In this document: positions 1-7,882 of the stretch, in pieces
Layout of the letters: every line of letters begins with the position of its first letter
How positions within the stretch are numbered: the first letter of the stretch is position 1
Source of the DNA: Funiculus sociatus GB2-C1
GTDB taxonomy: Bacteria; Cyanobacteriota; Cyanobacteriia; Cyanobacteriales; FACHB-T130
NCBI RefSeq assembly: GCF_039962115.1
Contig: NZ_JAMPKJ010000065.1
Coordinates: 1 to 32,969, forward strand
DNA: 32,969 nucleotides
Direction of reading: 5' to 3'
The notes under the pieces: generated by a model
The model's input: only the letters and a program-made list of their open reading frames with translations
What the model was told of the DNA's origin: nothing
Databases searched by the model: none
Translations under genes and position numbers: made by a program

Positions 1-112
1 GTATTTCATCAGATATTCTTATGAATCAGACTGCGTGATCGCTCACCCGTTTTTTGCGAGCGCCTTTGTTTAGACCCCATATTACCTCAGCATCGACTTT
101 TGCAAGAGGTCT

Positions 113-550
113 ATTCTGCTGGCACCTGCCTCGCGCCGCCAGACGTGGGATGTGCTGGTCGGTGGGTACGGCCCCGATATTGCCTTAATCGACCAGACGC
201 TGGCGCAGACGTTCAACCGCTACGCTGTAGACCCCACAAAGATTGCGATCGCGGGCTTCTCTGACGGGGCTTCCTATGCGCTTAGTGTCGGCATCACCAA
301 TGGCGACTTGTTCACCCATGTCATAGCGTTCTCGCCCGGTTTTATGGCACCAGCTTCACAGGTTGGCGAACCGCGCCTGTTCATCTCGCACGGTACGCGA
401 GACTCTGTTTTACCGATCGATGTTTGCAGCCGTAAGATAGTGCCGCAGGTGCGGGGTGCTAGCTACGATGTGGTTTATCGGGAGTTCGACGGCCCCCACA
501 CAATTCCTCCTGCGATCGCAGACTCCGCACTGGACTGGTTCACGGCGTAG
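113..550 (+). pseudogene. Alpha/beta hydrolase (esterase-like), 5'-truncated
   Basis: C-terminal two thirds of a predicted serine esterase of the phospholipase/carboxylesterase type. The nucleophile elbow reads AGFSDGASYA, the acid is in SHGTRDSVLP and the histidine in FDGPHTIPP, so the whole catalytic triad is present. A GTG at 152 could start a 132-residue product, but family-like sequence (ILLAPASRRQTWDV) continues in frame upstream to about 113 and the frame is closed by TAG at 71-73. The N-terminal strand and oxyanion region of a normal protein of roughly 200 residues are missing and are not found in any frame of bases 1-112. I infer a remnant truncated at its 5' end. A second copy of its last codons lies at 3364-3402. 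Confidence 0.7.
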
Positions 551-835
551 CAGGGTATTCTCGTAGAATCTAAATTTATCAACTCTGAATGAACACAAAA
601 GGCACTGTAGTATTCGACATCATCGGCACCTGCTTCAGTTTGGACAAGCCCCGCCAGAGATTGGTAGAGCTGGGTGCGCCCTCTCATGCTCTCGAACTCT
701 GGTTTGCCCAAACCTTACGGGATGCCTTCGCCCTCTCCCATGCAGGCAGCTACCGACCGCTCAAGGAAGTCCTAGAGGCAGAACTACCCCGGACGCTCAA
801 GGTGTTGGGAATTGAGGCAGATGTTCAGATGCGAA

Positions 836-851
836 GGACGCGATCGCGTCC
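836..851. repeat. HIP1-centred 16-bp palindrome inside the HAD gene
   Basis: ggacgcgatcgcgtcc is a perfect palindrome around HIP1 (gcgatcgc), flanked by gcgaa at 831-835 and ttcgc at 855-859. It adds in-frame codons to the HAD gene at a place where the family normally has a short linker. Similar gcgaa/ttcgc HIP1 repeats occur in intergenic DNA at 26168-26206. Confidence 0.6.
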
Positions 852-896
852 CGCTTCGCTAACGCATGTAGTGAACGCTTTCTCCGAACTGGAACC

Positions 897-946
897 CCAG
901 CCTGCTGTCGTTAGAAGCCGAAAAGCTTCTAACGACAGCAGGCTGG
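897..946. repeat. Perfect 22-bp inverted repeat at a frameshift
   Basis: Arms 897-918 and 925-946 are perfectly complementary, with a 6-base loop cgaaaa (919-924). The repeat lies in the middle of the HAD gene and both arms are coding sequence. The one base that breaks the reading frame, A913, pairs with T930, so the frameshift makes the hairpin perfect. Confidence 0.85.
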
Positions 947-1279
947 AAGCTAGTCGCCCTCACCAACGGCAGTGAGGACTCCACCCACAAGCTGCTGGAA
1001 CGAGCCAATGCTCTTGAGGACTTCGGCAGCATCTTCTGCTGTGATGCTATCCAAAAGACGAAGCCGCACCCGGATGTCTACGCCTTGGCGAAGCAGGATG
1101 TCAAGGGCGATATCTGGATGGTTGCTGCTCATGCCTGGGACATTGCAGGTGCCGCCTGCGCGGGTTTGCGAACTGCTTTCATTAATAAGGAGGAGAAGGA
1201 CTATCTCGGTGTTTACCCGCAACCGGAGGTAGTCGCTAGTGATTTGGTTGAAGCAGCGAACCGGATCGTGGAGGGATGA

Positions 1280-1557
1280 CACGCTCGTTAAGGTGAATAA
1301 AGTTGGCTATTGCCAGGAATTTATAAGACTTTCCTCTTCAACTGGTGCTTATCGAGAGTGCCATTGGGCTATTGTGGTACGGATCAAGTATGTGTTGATG
1401 TGTTGGGTTTCCTCCGTCAAGCCAACCTACAAGATATGCGATCGCAGACATGGTATAAGTGTTGGCAAAAAGCAGATGTTGGATTGACGCAGGAAACGCA
1501 ATTTACAGGATATGCGATCGCACTAACGCCTAAACTCCCGTAGCAAACAATTCAAAT
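1280..1557. other. Intergenic, with a dispersed-type repeat
   Basis: No credible gene. Bases 1402-1430 (gttgggtttcctccg...ccaacctac) resemble a short inverted repeat widespread in cyanobacterial intergenic DNA, with GTTGG/CCAAC ends at 1402-1406 and 1422-1426. HIP1 sites sit near 1440 and 1515. The short open frames here have no family resemblance. Confidence 0.4.
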
Positions 1558-2853
1558 CTATCTCTTCCTTACACTTAATTTCAATAAAATTAGCTGACCC
1601 TCATGCTTAACAGCAAGCGTTTGGCTATCTGGACTAAAAACATAACTGTCATATCCATTTTCATCTGGAGTCCAAAGTTCTTGTCCGTCTCGGCTCCACA
1701 ACCTCAGCCCATCTTGGAAAACACCAGGACTGAAAACACCAGTACCAGGAAATTTACATATAGCAGCAATTATCTGGCCATTAGAGCTAAAAGAAACAGC
1801 CTCGCAAGAGTGATGGTCTATATTCTCAAGAATATTCCACAAGGATATTCTAGGCAAAGTTTGAATTCTCTTTCCATCTTCTGCATTCCAGAGCGTTACC
1901 CCGCTTGACCCAGCCGTAGCAACTATCTGGTTATCCGGACTCCAACTTATACCCTGACTCGTATAAGACATATCAAGATGTTTAAAGAAATATAGCAGTT
2001 TCCCCTGATAATTCCACAGTCTAGCCCCTTGAGGATGCAAGGTTAAGATAGCAGTATTATTTGAATTAGGTGCGACGTTGGCAGCCATTAAAGTTGATAA
2101 ATTTCTAAGTAACTTTCCTTCTTGGCTCCATAAGTTTACGTTGCCACTATCGATAGTAATGATTGTTCTTCCATCTGGGCTAAAACTAACGTAGTCAAAC
2201 GAGCCATAACCTTTAGTAGAAACTCTCAAAGGAGTAGTCAGACCGCTTCTCTTAAGAATCTGACGCTCCTCCCCAGAGCGACTCCAAAGCTTCACCTCTT
2301 GAGGACTAAGCGTAGCAATAGTTTGTCCGTCTAAGCTAAATCTGAAAGCCTCAATTGTTTCTTTGTGGTGAAGAGTCTGAATTTCCTCACCGTTAAGATT
2401 CCAGAGTTTCACTTCCTTGTTGCCACGAGCAACAATCATCTTCCCATCAGGATGAAAATCTACAACAGGAATATGATAATAATCCTGAGTTATGAAGGGT
2501 GATGTCCACAATTGCTTTCCTTGAGTGTTCCACAAAGTCACTCCAGTATTACTAGCAGTTACCATCAGTTGCCCATCTGGACTAAATACGAAACTCTTGA
2601 TTTTAGCTTTTGTTGTATCAGATGATAATGTCCGAATTTGTTCTGCTTCAAGATTCCATAGGGTCACTTCGCGATCATTATAAGTAGCAATTATTTTTCC
2701 ATCTGGGCTAAATAGGAAGCCGTTAATCACAGACTGATGTATTCGCCCAAGCTCAATAACTTTCCGAGTTTCACGAGTTTTAAAGTAAATCGTAGCAGCG
2801 ATCGCAACTAGCGAAACTATAAATATAATTGAAAATTTTTTGCAATTAAGCAT
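1558..2853 (-). CDS. WD40-repeat protein with an N-terminal membrane anchor
   Basis: 431 residues. Residues about 7-24 (KFSIIFIVSLVAIAATIYF) form one hydrophobic segment after a short basic start, reading as a signal anchor. The rest is a series of WD40 blades: FSPDG and V(T/K)LWN recur about every 40-45 residues (FLFSPDGKIIAT, VFSPDGQLMVTA, ISWSPDNQIVATA, VFSPDSQTLAV), enough for one or two propellers. WD40 propellers are protein-interaction platforms; no enzymatic domain is attached. The protein probably sits in the membrane or cell envelope with the propeller outside the bilayer. No operon partner is adjacent and its job cannot be inferred. Confidence 0.8.
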   Translation of the reverse strand: MLNCKKFSIIFIVSLVAIAATIYFKTRETRKVIELGRIHQSVINGFLFSPDGKIIATYNDREVTLWNLEAEQIRTLSSDTTKAKIKSFVFSPDGQLMVTASNTGVTLWNTQGKQLWTSPFITQDYYHIPVVDFHPDGKMIVARGNKEVKLWNLNGEEIQTLHHKETIEAFRFSLDGQTIATLSPQEVKLWSRSGEERQILKRSGLTTPLRVSTKGYGSFDYVSFSPDGRTIITIDSGNVNLWSQEGKLLRNLSTLMAANVAPNSNNTAILTLHPQGARLWNYQGKLLYFFKHLDMSYTSQGISWSPDNQIVATAGSSGVTLWNAEDGKRIQTLPRISLWNILENIDHHSCEAVSFSSNGQIIAAICKFPGTGVFSPGVFQDGLRLWSRDGQELWTPDENGYDSYVFSPDSQTLAVKHEGQLILLKLSVRKR

Positions 2854-3178
2854 TCCAAAAACACCCGATTACAACTATAAATTGGTATTAGATTAATACC
2901 AATATAGACTTTTCTCTGGCTTGCCTCTGGATTTTTGGGAGCAACTCTGGAATCTTTACGAAAACTTTACCGGAGCGGTGCGATCGCTAAGCTTGCAGTG
3001 TATATCAGTGGAATGTAACACACCAGACTGATTTGAAGATAAAGCAATGAGCAATCGCCCCACTCATTTCAAGGTGAATAGACTAAAACATTTGTATCCC
3101 CGGAAATCCTGTGCCATAGCGATTAGAAAGTCTAGGCTCATGCACCGCTTTAATCTCGACCCTTTGCCTGTCTAACTT
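2854..3178. other. Intergenic stretch, nothing recognised
   Basis: 325 bases between the WD40 gene start and the ligase remnant. One HIP1 site lies near 2981. The promoter of the WD40 gene must lie in the low-numbered, AT-rich part. I see no gene, RNA or strong hairpin. Confidence 0.5.
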
Positions 3179-3363
3179 CTAAACTGCCGTCGTTCCTTTT
3201 GCAGTCTCTCGAACAACAAAATCAACCACATCCTCTAATAAACCAGTGCGCTTGTACAGGTCCCGTTGCCGTGCAGCACCGTTCCCTTGCTGCATCGTTT
3301 CCTGTGCGATCGCGTAGACTTCATCCCATTGCCCAAATTCTTCGATGGTGTTGATGCCGATTA
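3179..3363 (-). pseudogene. C-terminal remnant of a YbdK/GCS2-type carboxylate-amine ligase
   Basis: About 60 residues (GINTIEEFGQWDEVYAIA ... GNGAARQRDLYKRTG ... VVDFVVRET) resemble the extreme C-terminus of glutamate-cysteine ligase family 2 (YbdK-like), where a GxGAxRQR...TGxLxxVVD pattern is typical. The catalytic ATP-grasp-like region is absent. The upstream end of the fragment abuts a HIP1 site shared with a hydrolase remnant on the other strand, so this looks like a recombination scar rather than a gene. Family assignment is from pattern memory only. Confidence 0.45.
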
Positions 3364-3402
3364 GCGATCGCGGACTCCGCACTAGACTGGTTCACCGTAG
3401 AG
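3364..3402 (+). pseudogene. 3'-end scrap of the alpha/beta hydrolase
   Basis: Encodes AIADSALDWFTV, matching AIADSALDWFTA at the C-terminus of the hydrolase remnant ending at 550. Similarity continues past that stop (gtagcagggtattct versus gtagagtgttct). It is a second, almost completely lost copy of that gene, beginning exactly at a HIP1 octamer. Confidence 0.65.
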
Positions 3403-3412
3403 TGTTCTGCGA

Positions 3413-4375
3413 TCACGTTGGCATCAATTGCTGGATGCGCTGTGGCTCCTCTCCCAGCCAATCTAGATTCTGGGCAGTGCTGTCGAAAATTGATGAAGTT
3501 TTGAATGGCTCAAACTCGCCGCGTGATGCCGCTTCTGCCGTTTTTGCTAACAGCGATCGCACCTGATCCTCATTCATTGGCTGGAACGTCCGCACCGCCT
3601 CAAACGCTTGATCGAGAATCTCCATGCTGTCAATTCCCGTAATCACAACCGATGTAGGTAGATTCAGCGCATAGTGCAGACACTCAATTGGCGTTACCGT
3701 ATTTGACCGTAACAAAATCCCGTTTGCCATGCTTTTCATGCCAAGAATGCCGATGTCCTGTTTAACCAGTTCTGGCACAACCAGCTTCCCAAAGCTTCGG
3801 TAGTGTGCATCCATCACATTGAGTGGCAACTGAGCTGCATCAAATTTAAACCCATAACTGGCTGCAACTTCCAGCATATGCAGATGAATCTGGGGGTCTT
3901 TGTGTCCAGTGAAGCCAATATATCGGAGTTTGCCAGCTTGCCGCGCCTCAATTAAGGCGGCATTTGCCCCTTCTGGATCGAAAACTCGATGTGGGTCCTC
4001 GAACCGGAGGATTTCGTGGTGCTGGACGAGATCGATGCAATCAACTTGCAGGCGTTGGAGTGATTCGTCTAGCTGTCTTGTGGCTTCTTTCTTGGAGCGA
4101 CCGTCAATTTTTGTCATCAGGAATACTTTGTCTCGGTAGCCATCGCGGAGAGCTTTCCCCATGCGAATCTCGCTGACTCCACCGTTGTAATCCCAACTGT
4201 TATCCATAAAGGTGATGCCACGGTCGATCGCAGTGCGAACAATCCGGATACCCAGTTGCTCATCAACATACTTCAATCCAATGTGCCAACCACCCAATCC
4301 GATCGCAGAAACCCTCTCTCCTGTGCTGCCAAGAGTTCGGTATACCATTGCTGAGTTTGACGTACTTTCTGACAT
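3413..4375 (-). CDS. Aldo/keto reductase
   Basis: 320 residues, normal length for an AKR, an NADPH-dependent (alpha/beta)8-barrel reductase of aldehydes and ketones. The N-terminus YRTLGSTGERVSAIGLGGWH is typical. The catalytic tetrad can be placed: D58 and Y63 in MDNSWDYNGG, K89 in MTKID, and H119 or H120 in LVQHHE. The C-terminal cofactor region ITGIDSMEILDQAFEAV is present. ATG at 4375 is preceded by a purine-rich aggagaaca. Substrate unknown. It stands alone; the end of the gene lies 10 bases from the hydrolase scrap at 3364-3402. Confidence 0.9.
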   Translation of the reverse strand: MSESTSNSAMVYRTLGSTGERVSAIGLGGWHIGLKYVDEQLGIRIVRTAIDRGITFMDNSWDYNGGVSEIRMGKALRDGYRDKVFLMTKIDGRSKKEATRQLDESLQRLQVDCIDLVQHHEILRFEDPHRVFDPEGANAALIEARQAGKLRYIGFTGHKDPQIHLHMLEVAASYGFKFDAAQLPLNVMDAHYRSFGKLVVPELVKQDIGILGMKSMANGILLRSNTVTPIECLHYALNLPTSVVITGIDSMEILDQAFEAVRTFQPMNEDQVRSLLAKTAEAASRGEFEPFKTSSIFDSTAQNLDWLGEEPQRIQQLMPT

Positions 4376-4539
4376 CTGTTCTCCTTGGCTGCCAGCTATT
4401 ACTTAAGTGCATATAGCTATGAGCAAATTCAAACGCAAGGAAAAGTTCACAACATCTTGCTAGAGACACACTAGAACTGGGTATTGGTCATTCAGGAGGT
4501 GTGAGGTACATCATTGAGTTGATGCGTTACGCGATCGCT

Positions 4540-4592
4540 CGTGAACGCGAGATACCCAACTTTTTTAAAAAGTCGGGGAGCTGAACCGCTGA
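4540..4592. repeat. Degenerate copy of the gtcgggg hairpin repeat
   Basis: The segment gtgaacgcgagatacccaac followed by acttttttaaaaagtcgggg and ctgaaccgctga parallels the better-kept copy at 14325-14398 (gattcgtgaagccgagatcc ... gtcggggatctgaaccgctga). The stem is eroded to ACTTTTT/AAAAAGT. It lies just upstream of the DUF433 gene. Confidence 0.55.
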
Positions 4593-4670
4593 TACCAGTG
4601 CTATCAGACTATGCTGCCAGTCGTGCTGAAATCTAGGAGGAGCATCCCTAGTCTAGACTTAGAGGGAGCT

Positions 4671-4919
4671 ATGGAGTCTATAACCACAATGAGCTATCGC
4701 GATATTATTACGATTGAGCCAGATAAGCGAGGCGGTAAGCCCTGTGTGCGACGAATGCGAATCACAGTGTACGATGTGCTAGGGTGGCTTGCTGCTGGTA
4801 TGTCCCATGCCGAGATTTTAGAAGACTTTCCTGAATTGACAGAAGAAGACATTAGAGCCTGCCTAGAATTTGCCGCCGATCGCGAACATCGTTTAGTTGC
4901 TTCGGTGGGTGCTGCTTGA
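4671..4919 (+). CDS. DUF433 family protein (likely antitoxin)
   Basis: 82 residues. The core (IITIEPDKRGGKPCVRRMRI, then VYDVLGWLAAGMSHAEILED and FPELTEEDIRACLEFA) is a DUF433 winged/HTH-type domain, commonly the antitoxin of a DUF5615 PIN-like toxin. I chose ATG 4671 because gaggga lies five bases upstream; ATG 4689 would give the more common 76-residue form starting MSYRD. The stop codon overlaps the first codon of the toxin-like frame (TTGA at 4916-4919), the usual translationally coupled layout. DUF433 proteins probably autoregulate. The partner toxin is broken, so this may be a solitary antitoxin. Confidence 0.8.
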   Translation: MESITTMSYRDIITIEPDKRGGKPCVRRMRITVYDVLGWLAAGMSHAEILEDFPELTEEDIRACLEFAADREHRLVASVGAA

Positions 4920-5248
4920 AGCTACTTTTCGATCAAAATTTAAGTCGTAAGTTGGTAAGCCGATTGGCAGATATTTTCCCTGATTCCAGCCACGTTCAGT
5001 TTCACGGATTGGCAGAAAAGACGGATACTGAAATATGAGAATTTGCTAGTACGAACGATTGTTGTATCGTGACTCAAGATGCAGACTTTGCGGAAAGAAG
5101 CCGTCTGTATGGTTCTCCACCTAAAGTTGTATGGCTACGCTGCGGGAATGCACCAAGTAACCAAGTTGAAGCTTTAATTCGCTCTGGAGCAGAGGCAATT
5201 CAAGAGCTTTTGAACAACCCCACTTTACATTGCCTAGAACTGTACTAA
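4916..5248 (+). pseudogene. DUF5615 PIN-like toxin with an in-frame stop
   Basis: Starting at TTG 4916 the frame reads MKLLFDQNLSRKLVSRLADI ... TDTEI, then TGA at 5036-5038 (codon 41), then EFASTNDCCIVTQDADFAER ... PPKVVWLRCGN to TAA at 5248, 110 codons in all. DUF5615 is a PIN-like nuclease fold with conserved acidic residues (FDQNL near the start, TQDADF in the middle). Relatives have Trp at the stop position (TEIWEFA), so one G-to-A change (TGG to TGA) explains it. There is no frameshift. The start overlaps the antitoxin by four bases. A lost toxin with a kept antitoxin is a common decay state. Confidence 0.8.
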
Positions 5249-5325
5249 AGAGTGATCTGGTCTAGTGTTCTCAACCAAATCGATTGATGCGCTACGCAAG
5301 AGGTAACGCAGCATATTAAAAAATA

Positions 5326-7398
5326 TCAAAGTTTAGTGACCGATTGAAGATTTGCCAGACCCATGTGAAATAGGGCATCTTGTACAATCAATTCCGGCAA
5401 AACATCCTTGAACATTTCCACGGTCTGCTGAATCTGCTCGAAATCTTCGGGATTATCTAATAGATCGCGCACTTCCCGCTCACCAATCGCAACAGCGGGA
5501 CGCAGACGACTGGCAGCTTGCTCTGCTCGGCGTACAATATCTTGCTTGAGAAGCTGATATTCTGGTCGCTTCCGCCACAGCTTGATGTCTTCCCATGCTG
5601 CCAGGAAAAATGGAGACCATCGGGCTAATGCCTGGTAGTCGGAGTTGACAATCGGTACACCCAGAGTTTGTTTGATGTCTCGATATACCTGTTGCATATC
5701 TGCCGACATCTCCCGAACAGACTGTTCCCCTATCAGTTGAATTTCTGTGTGCTGATATGAATTGGCTCCGCGACGAGCATTGCCATTGCCCTCCTGACCA
5801 ACCACTTCGCCTGCTAGGGTTCGGCTCAAGGCAATTTGCTGAATCAGCAATTGGGGATTACCAAAGGTGAACGCATTCAGGACTCTCTGGATCTGATGCC
5901 GTTGTGCTTCGTCCATATCAATTTGATAGCCCGGTTGATACCAATCGCTGGTATCGCGGTAAATCTGCTCGGTAATCGCGATCGCACTTTCCAAGAATGA
6001 TTCGGTTTGCGTCGCCGGTTTGAGACGCTCCCAAAACAACTGCATCACCGATGGATACATGGCATAAGCACGCCAGGAAGCCGGTGTCCAAGGAATGCCT
6101 AACGTGGATTGAATCTCGCTTAAACCAGCTTGAATTTCAGCGGGTGCGTGGGACGGTTCGATCAACGGGAATGCTGATTGGTCGTCTTCTGCGATCGCTG
6201 GTTCCGGCGATGGCGATGGCGATCGCGCAGTAATTCCAGAGGATTCAGCCTCTGTTGCGGAGGCTTGTTGTGCTTCTACCTGTTCATGCGATTGCGCGTA
6301 GCGCACCAGCGAAGCTGATCGCTCAGTTTCAACCTGCCCATTTGCTCCCGCGCCATCTGCCTTCTCGGTTGCAATCTCGTTGTTTCGACGTGCCGCTCGT
6401 TCGCTCAAGGTGGTTAACACGGAAGGCGACAGAAATGAGTGACTGTCTTTTCCCAAAGCGCGTTCGGTACCAATGCCACCTGTTCCAGGTAACAACCGAT
6501 TCGCCCAACCCAGCAGAGTGGAATTAAGTCCTGGAAAGAGTGCAAAGAGTTTGGCACTTAACCAAGCTGGAAATGGCACAATTACCTCTGCATCACCATG
6601 TCGAAATGCAGCAATGGTGTGACGAGCAACATTTTCAGCACTGGTCGATATCAAGGGCAAGGAATCAGCAATGCTGAACCAGGTATACTCCTTGCGGTGC
6701 TGACCTTTGAACATAGCGTGGTCTATCACGCCTGTGCGGATGAAACCGGGACATACTGTTGTTACAGGAATCCCGTCTTTTGCCAGTTCTGCCCGCATCC
6801 CTTCAGACAAACCCGTTAAGGCAAATTTGCTGGCACAATACGCCAACATATGTGGGGAAACTACCTTGCCACCGATGGAAGAGATATTCACGATGCGCCC
6901 AGCTTTTCGTTGACGCATTTCCGGCAGAACTGCATACGTGGTGTATAGCGGTGCCCAGAAATGCAGCTTCATCAAGTCGTCGTAGTCCTCCATCGTCAAT
7001 ACGTCCATTGGCGCTACTAGGTCGGTGCCTGCGTTGTTGATGAGGACATCAATCTGACCGAAGCGATCGCCTACCTGCTGCACCATCTGCTCAACTTGGG
7101 ATTTATTCGTGACATCGCAAGGCAAAGCCAATACTTGTCCACCCTGCTGCTCTAATTCATTACGCGCCCTTTCCAGTTCTGCGCGATCGCGCGCACAAAT
7201 TGCCAAACGCGCTCCTTGCTGCACCAACTGGCGTGCCATCACCAAACCCAGTCCGCGAGAACCCCCCGTCAGCAGCACCGTCTTGCCTGCGAGATCGTAT
7301 TGATGATGTTCGCGCCACCATCTTCTCACCACCCAAAGCACGACGAGCAAAGCGCCGACGCTCATTGCAATAAGAATAAGAGAATTCTGATTATCCAT
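5326..7398 (-). CDS. SDR oxidoreductase fused to a DehI-like domain
   Basis: 690 residues. A membrane segment at about 8-24 is followed by a classical short-chain dehydrogenase: TGGSRGLG at 44-51 binds NAD(P), NNAGT lies near 117, and the catalytic pair is in YCASKFAL. After about 330 comes a low-complexity, Glu/Ala/Ser/Pro-rich linker (about 340-420). The last 260 residues carry two copies of a motif resembling DehI halocarboxylic-acid dehalogenases: IPWTPASWRAYAMYPSVMQLFW and VPIVNSDYQALARWSPFFLAAW. The family was first known from D/L-2-haloacid dehalogenase; activity here is unproven. SDR and DehI-like domains are normally separate proteins. The linker includes codons from a gcgtagcgc-type repeat near 6290-6330. 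Alternative view: an SDR with a C-terminal domain of unknown binding function. Confidence 0.8.
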   Translation of the reverse strand: MDNQNSLILIAMSVGALLVVLWVVRRWWREHHQYDLAGKTVLLTGGSRGLGLVMARQLVQQGARLAICARDRAELERARNELEQQGGQVLALPCDVTNKSQVEQMVQQVGDRFGQIDVLINNAGTDLVAPMDVLTMEDYDDLMKLHFWAPLYTTYAVLPEMRQRKAGRIVNISSIGGKVVSPHMLAYCASKFALTGLSEGMRAELAKDGIPVTTVCPGFIRTGVIDHAMFKGQHRKEYTWFSIADSLPLISTSAENVARHTIAAFRHGDAEVIVPFPAWLSAKLFALFPGLNSTLLGWANRLLPGTGGIGTERALGKDSHSFLSPSVLTTLSERAARRNNEIATEKADGAGANGQVETERSASLVRYAQSHEQVEAQQASATEAESSGITARSPSPSPEPAIAEDDQSAFPLIEPSHAPAEIQAGLSEIQSTLGIPWTPASWRAYAMYPSVMQLFWERLKPATQTESFLESAIAITEQIYRDTSDWYQPGYQIDMDEAQRHQIQRVLNAFTFGNPQLLIQQIALSRTLAGEVVGQEGNGNARRGANSYQHTEIQLIGEQSVREMSADMQQVYRDIKQTLGVPIVNSDYQALARWSPFFLAAWEDIKLWRKRPEYQLLKQDIVRRAEQAASRLRPAVAIGEREVRDLLDNPEDFEQIQQTVEMFKDVLPELIVQDALFHMGLANLQSVTKL

Positions 7399-7499
7399 AG
7401 GAGATTTACGCTGATTCCTGCACTACTGAACTATTTGCATCTCGTTGGGCTTAAATACCTCAGATGTGCCGTAGTCTCGGTATGCTAAACCGCTGCGTT

Positions 7500-7815
7500 C
7501 ACCTTGACCCCAAGAGACTTAACGCTGAATTTGTGCATCTCCACCGTAGATAGGAACCAGACAGGGGATGCAGCCTTTCAGCCGTTAACATCCTCAATCC
7601 TAGAAGGCTAGACTTCTCCTCTCCTCTGACTAATGGGTTGTGATACTGAAGCGACTGCTGAGTCTAATGGGAGAAGTTAGTCTTAAGTTGGAATGTACTC
7701 GTGAATACAATTGTTGAGCTTTTGGGTGGGTTAAACCAGCCAAAAGCTCAGATATACCTGAAGCCGATATAATCAAGCTAACCAGGAGGCAGACCAGGAA
7801 TCTAAGTGCTGGTAA
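7500..7815 (+). ncRNA. HEARO-like / IscB-type omega RNA, without an adjacent IscB
   Basis: Non-coding, structured DNA. An 11-bp perfect stem pairs tgagcttttgg (7715-7725) with ccaaaagctca (7740-7750) around a gggttaaacc loop. Further stems are accag/ctggt (7793-7797 with 7809-7813) and ggatg/catcc (about 7566-7595). The run gggagaagttagtcttaag, ttggaatgtactcgtgaat, acaattgttgagc and gcagaccaggaatc matches my memory of HEARO RNAs, which are the guide-scaffold RNAs encoded upstream of IscB HNH nucleases. No HNH/RuvC frame follows: the next gene, VKOR-like, is antisense and begins 70 bases on. If correct it is an orphan or trans-acting omega RNA. Ends are approximate. Recognition is by eye; a covariance-model search would decide. 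Confidence 0.5.
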
Positions 7816-7882
7816 AAAGGCTCTCAAGAAGACTAACTGCACTTCGGTGCTTGGTGTCCTTGTATCGGTTACTGTGTATCGA

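Larger units (their letters stand above)
589..1279 (+). pseudogene. HAD-family hydrolase (haloacid dehalogenase type II-like), frameshifted
   Basis: Two frames together encode one HAD-superfamily hydrolase of about 225 residues. The first frame (589-975) has motif I as VVFDIIGTCFS with the nucleophilic Asp. The frame joining near 913 and running to 1279 has motif II in LTNGSEDS, the KPHPDVY lysine region and the acidic VAAHAWDIAGA motif. Removing the extra A at 913 restores an uninterrupted PQPAVVEAEKLLTTAGWKL segment, so the lesion is a single-base insertion. It lies inside a perfect inverted repeat (897-946). A HIP1-centred palindrome at 836-851 also seems to have added residues (RRTRSRPASLTH) ahead of the FSELEPQP segment. 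Substrate unknown; probably inactive unless the frameshift is bypassed. Confidence 0.75.

Noticed and set aside
897-946. The 22-bp inverted repeat as a transcription terminator
   Set aside because: It lies in the middle of a coding region, both arms encode family-typical residues and no T-run follows.
1239-1543. Short plus-strand frames after the HAD gene
   Set aside because: They cross repeat DNA and HIP1 sites and show no family pattern.
7630-7842. Minus-strand open frame of 70 codons
   Set aside because: Low-complexity Leu/Ser-rich translation without a ribosome site, lying over the structured RNA candidate.
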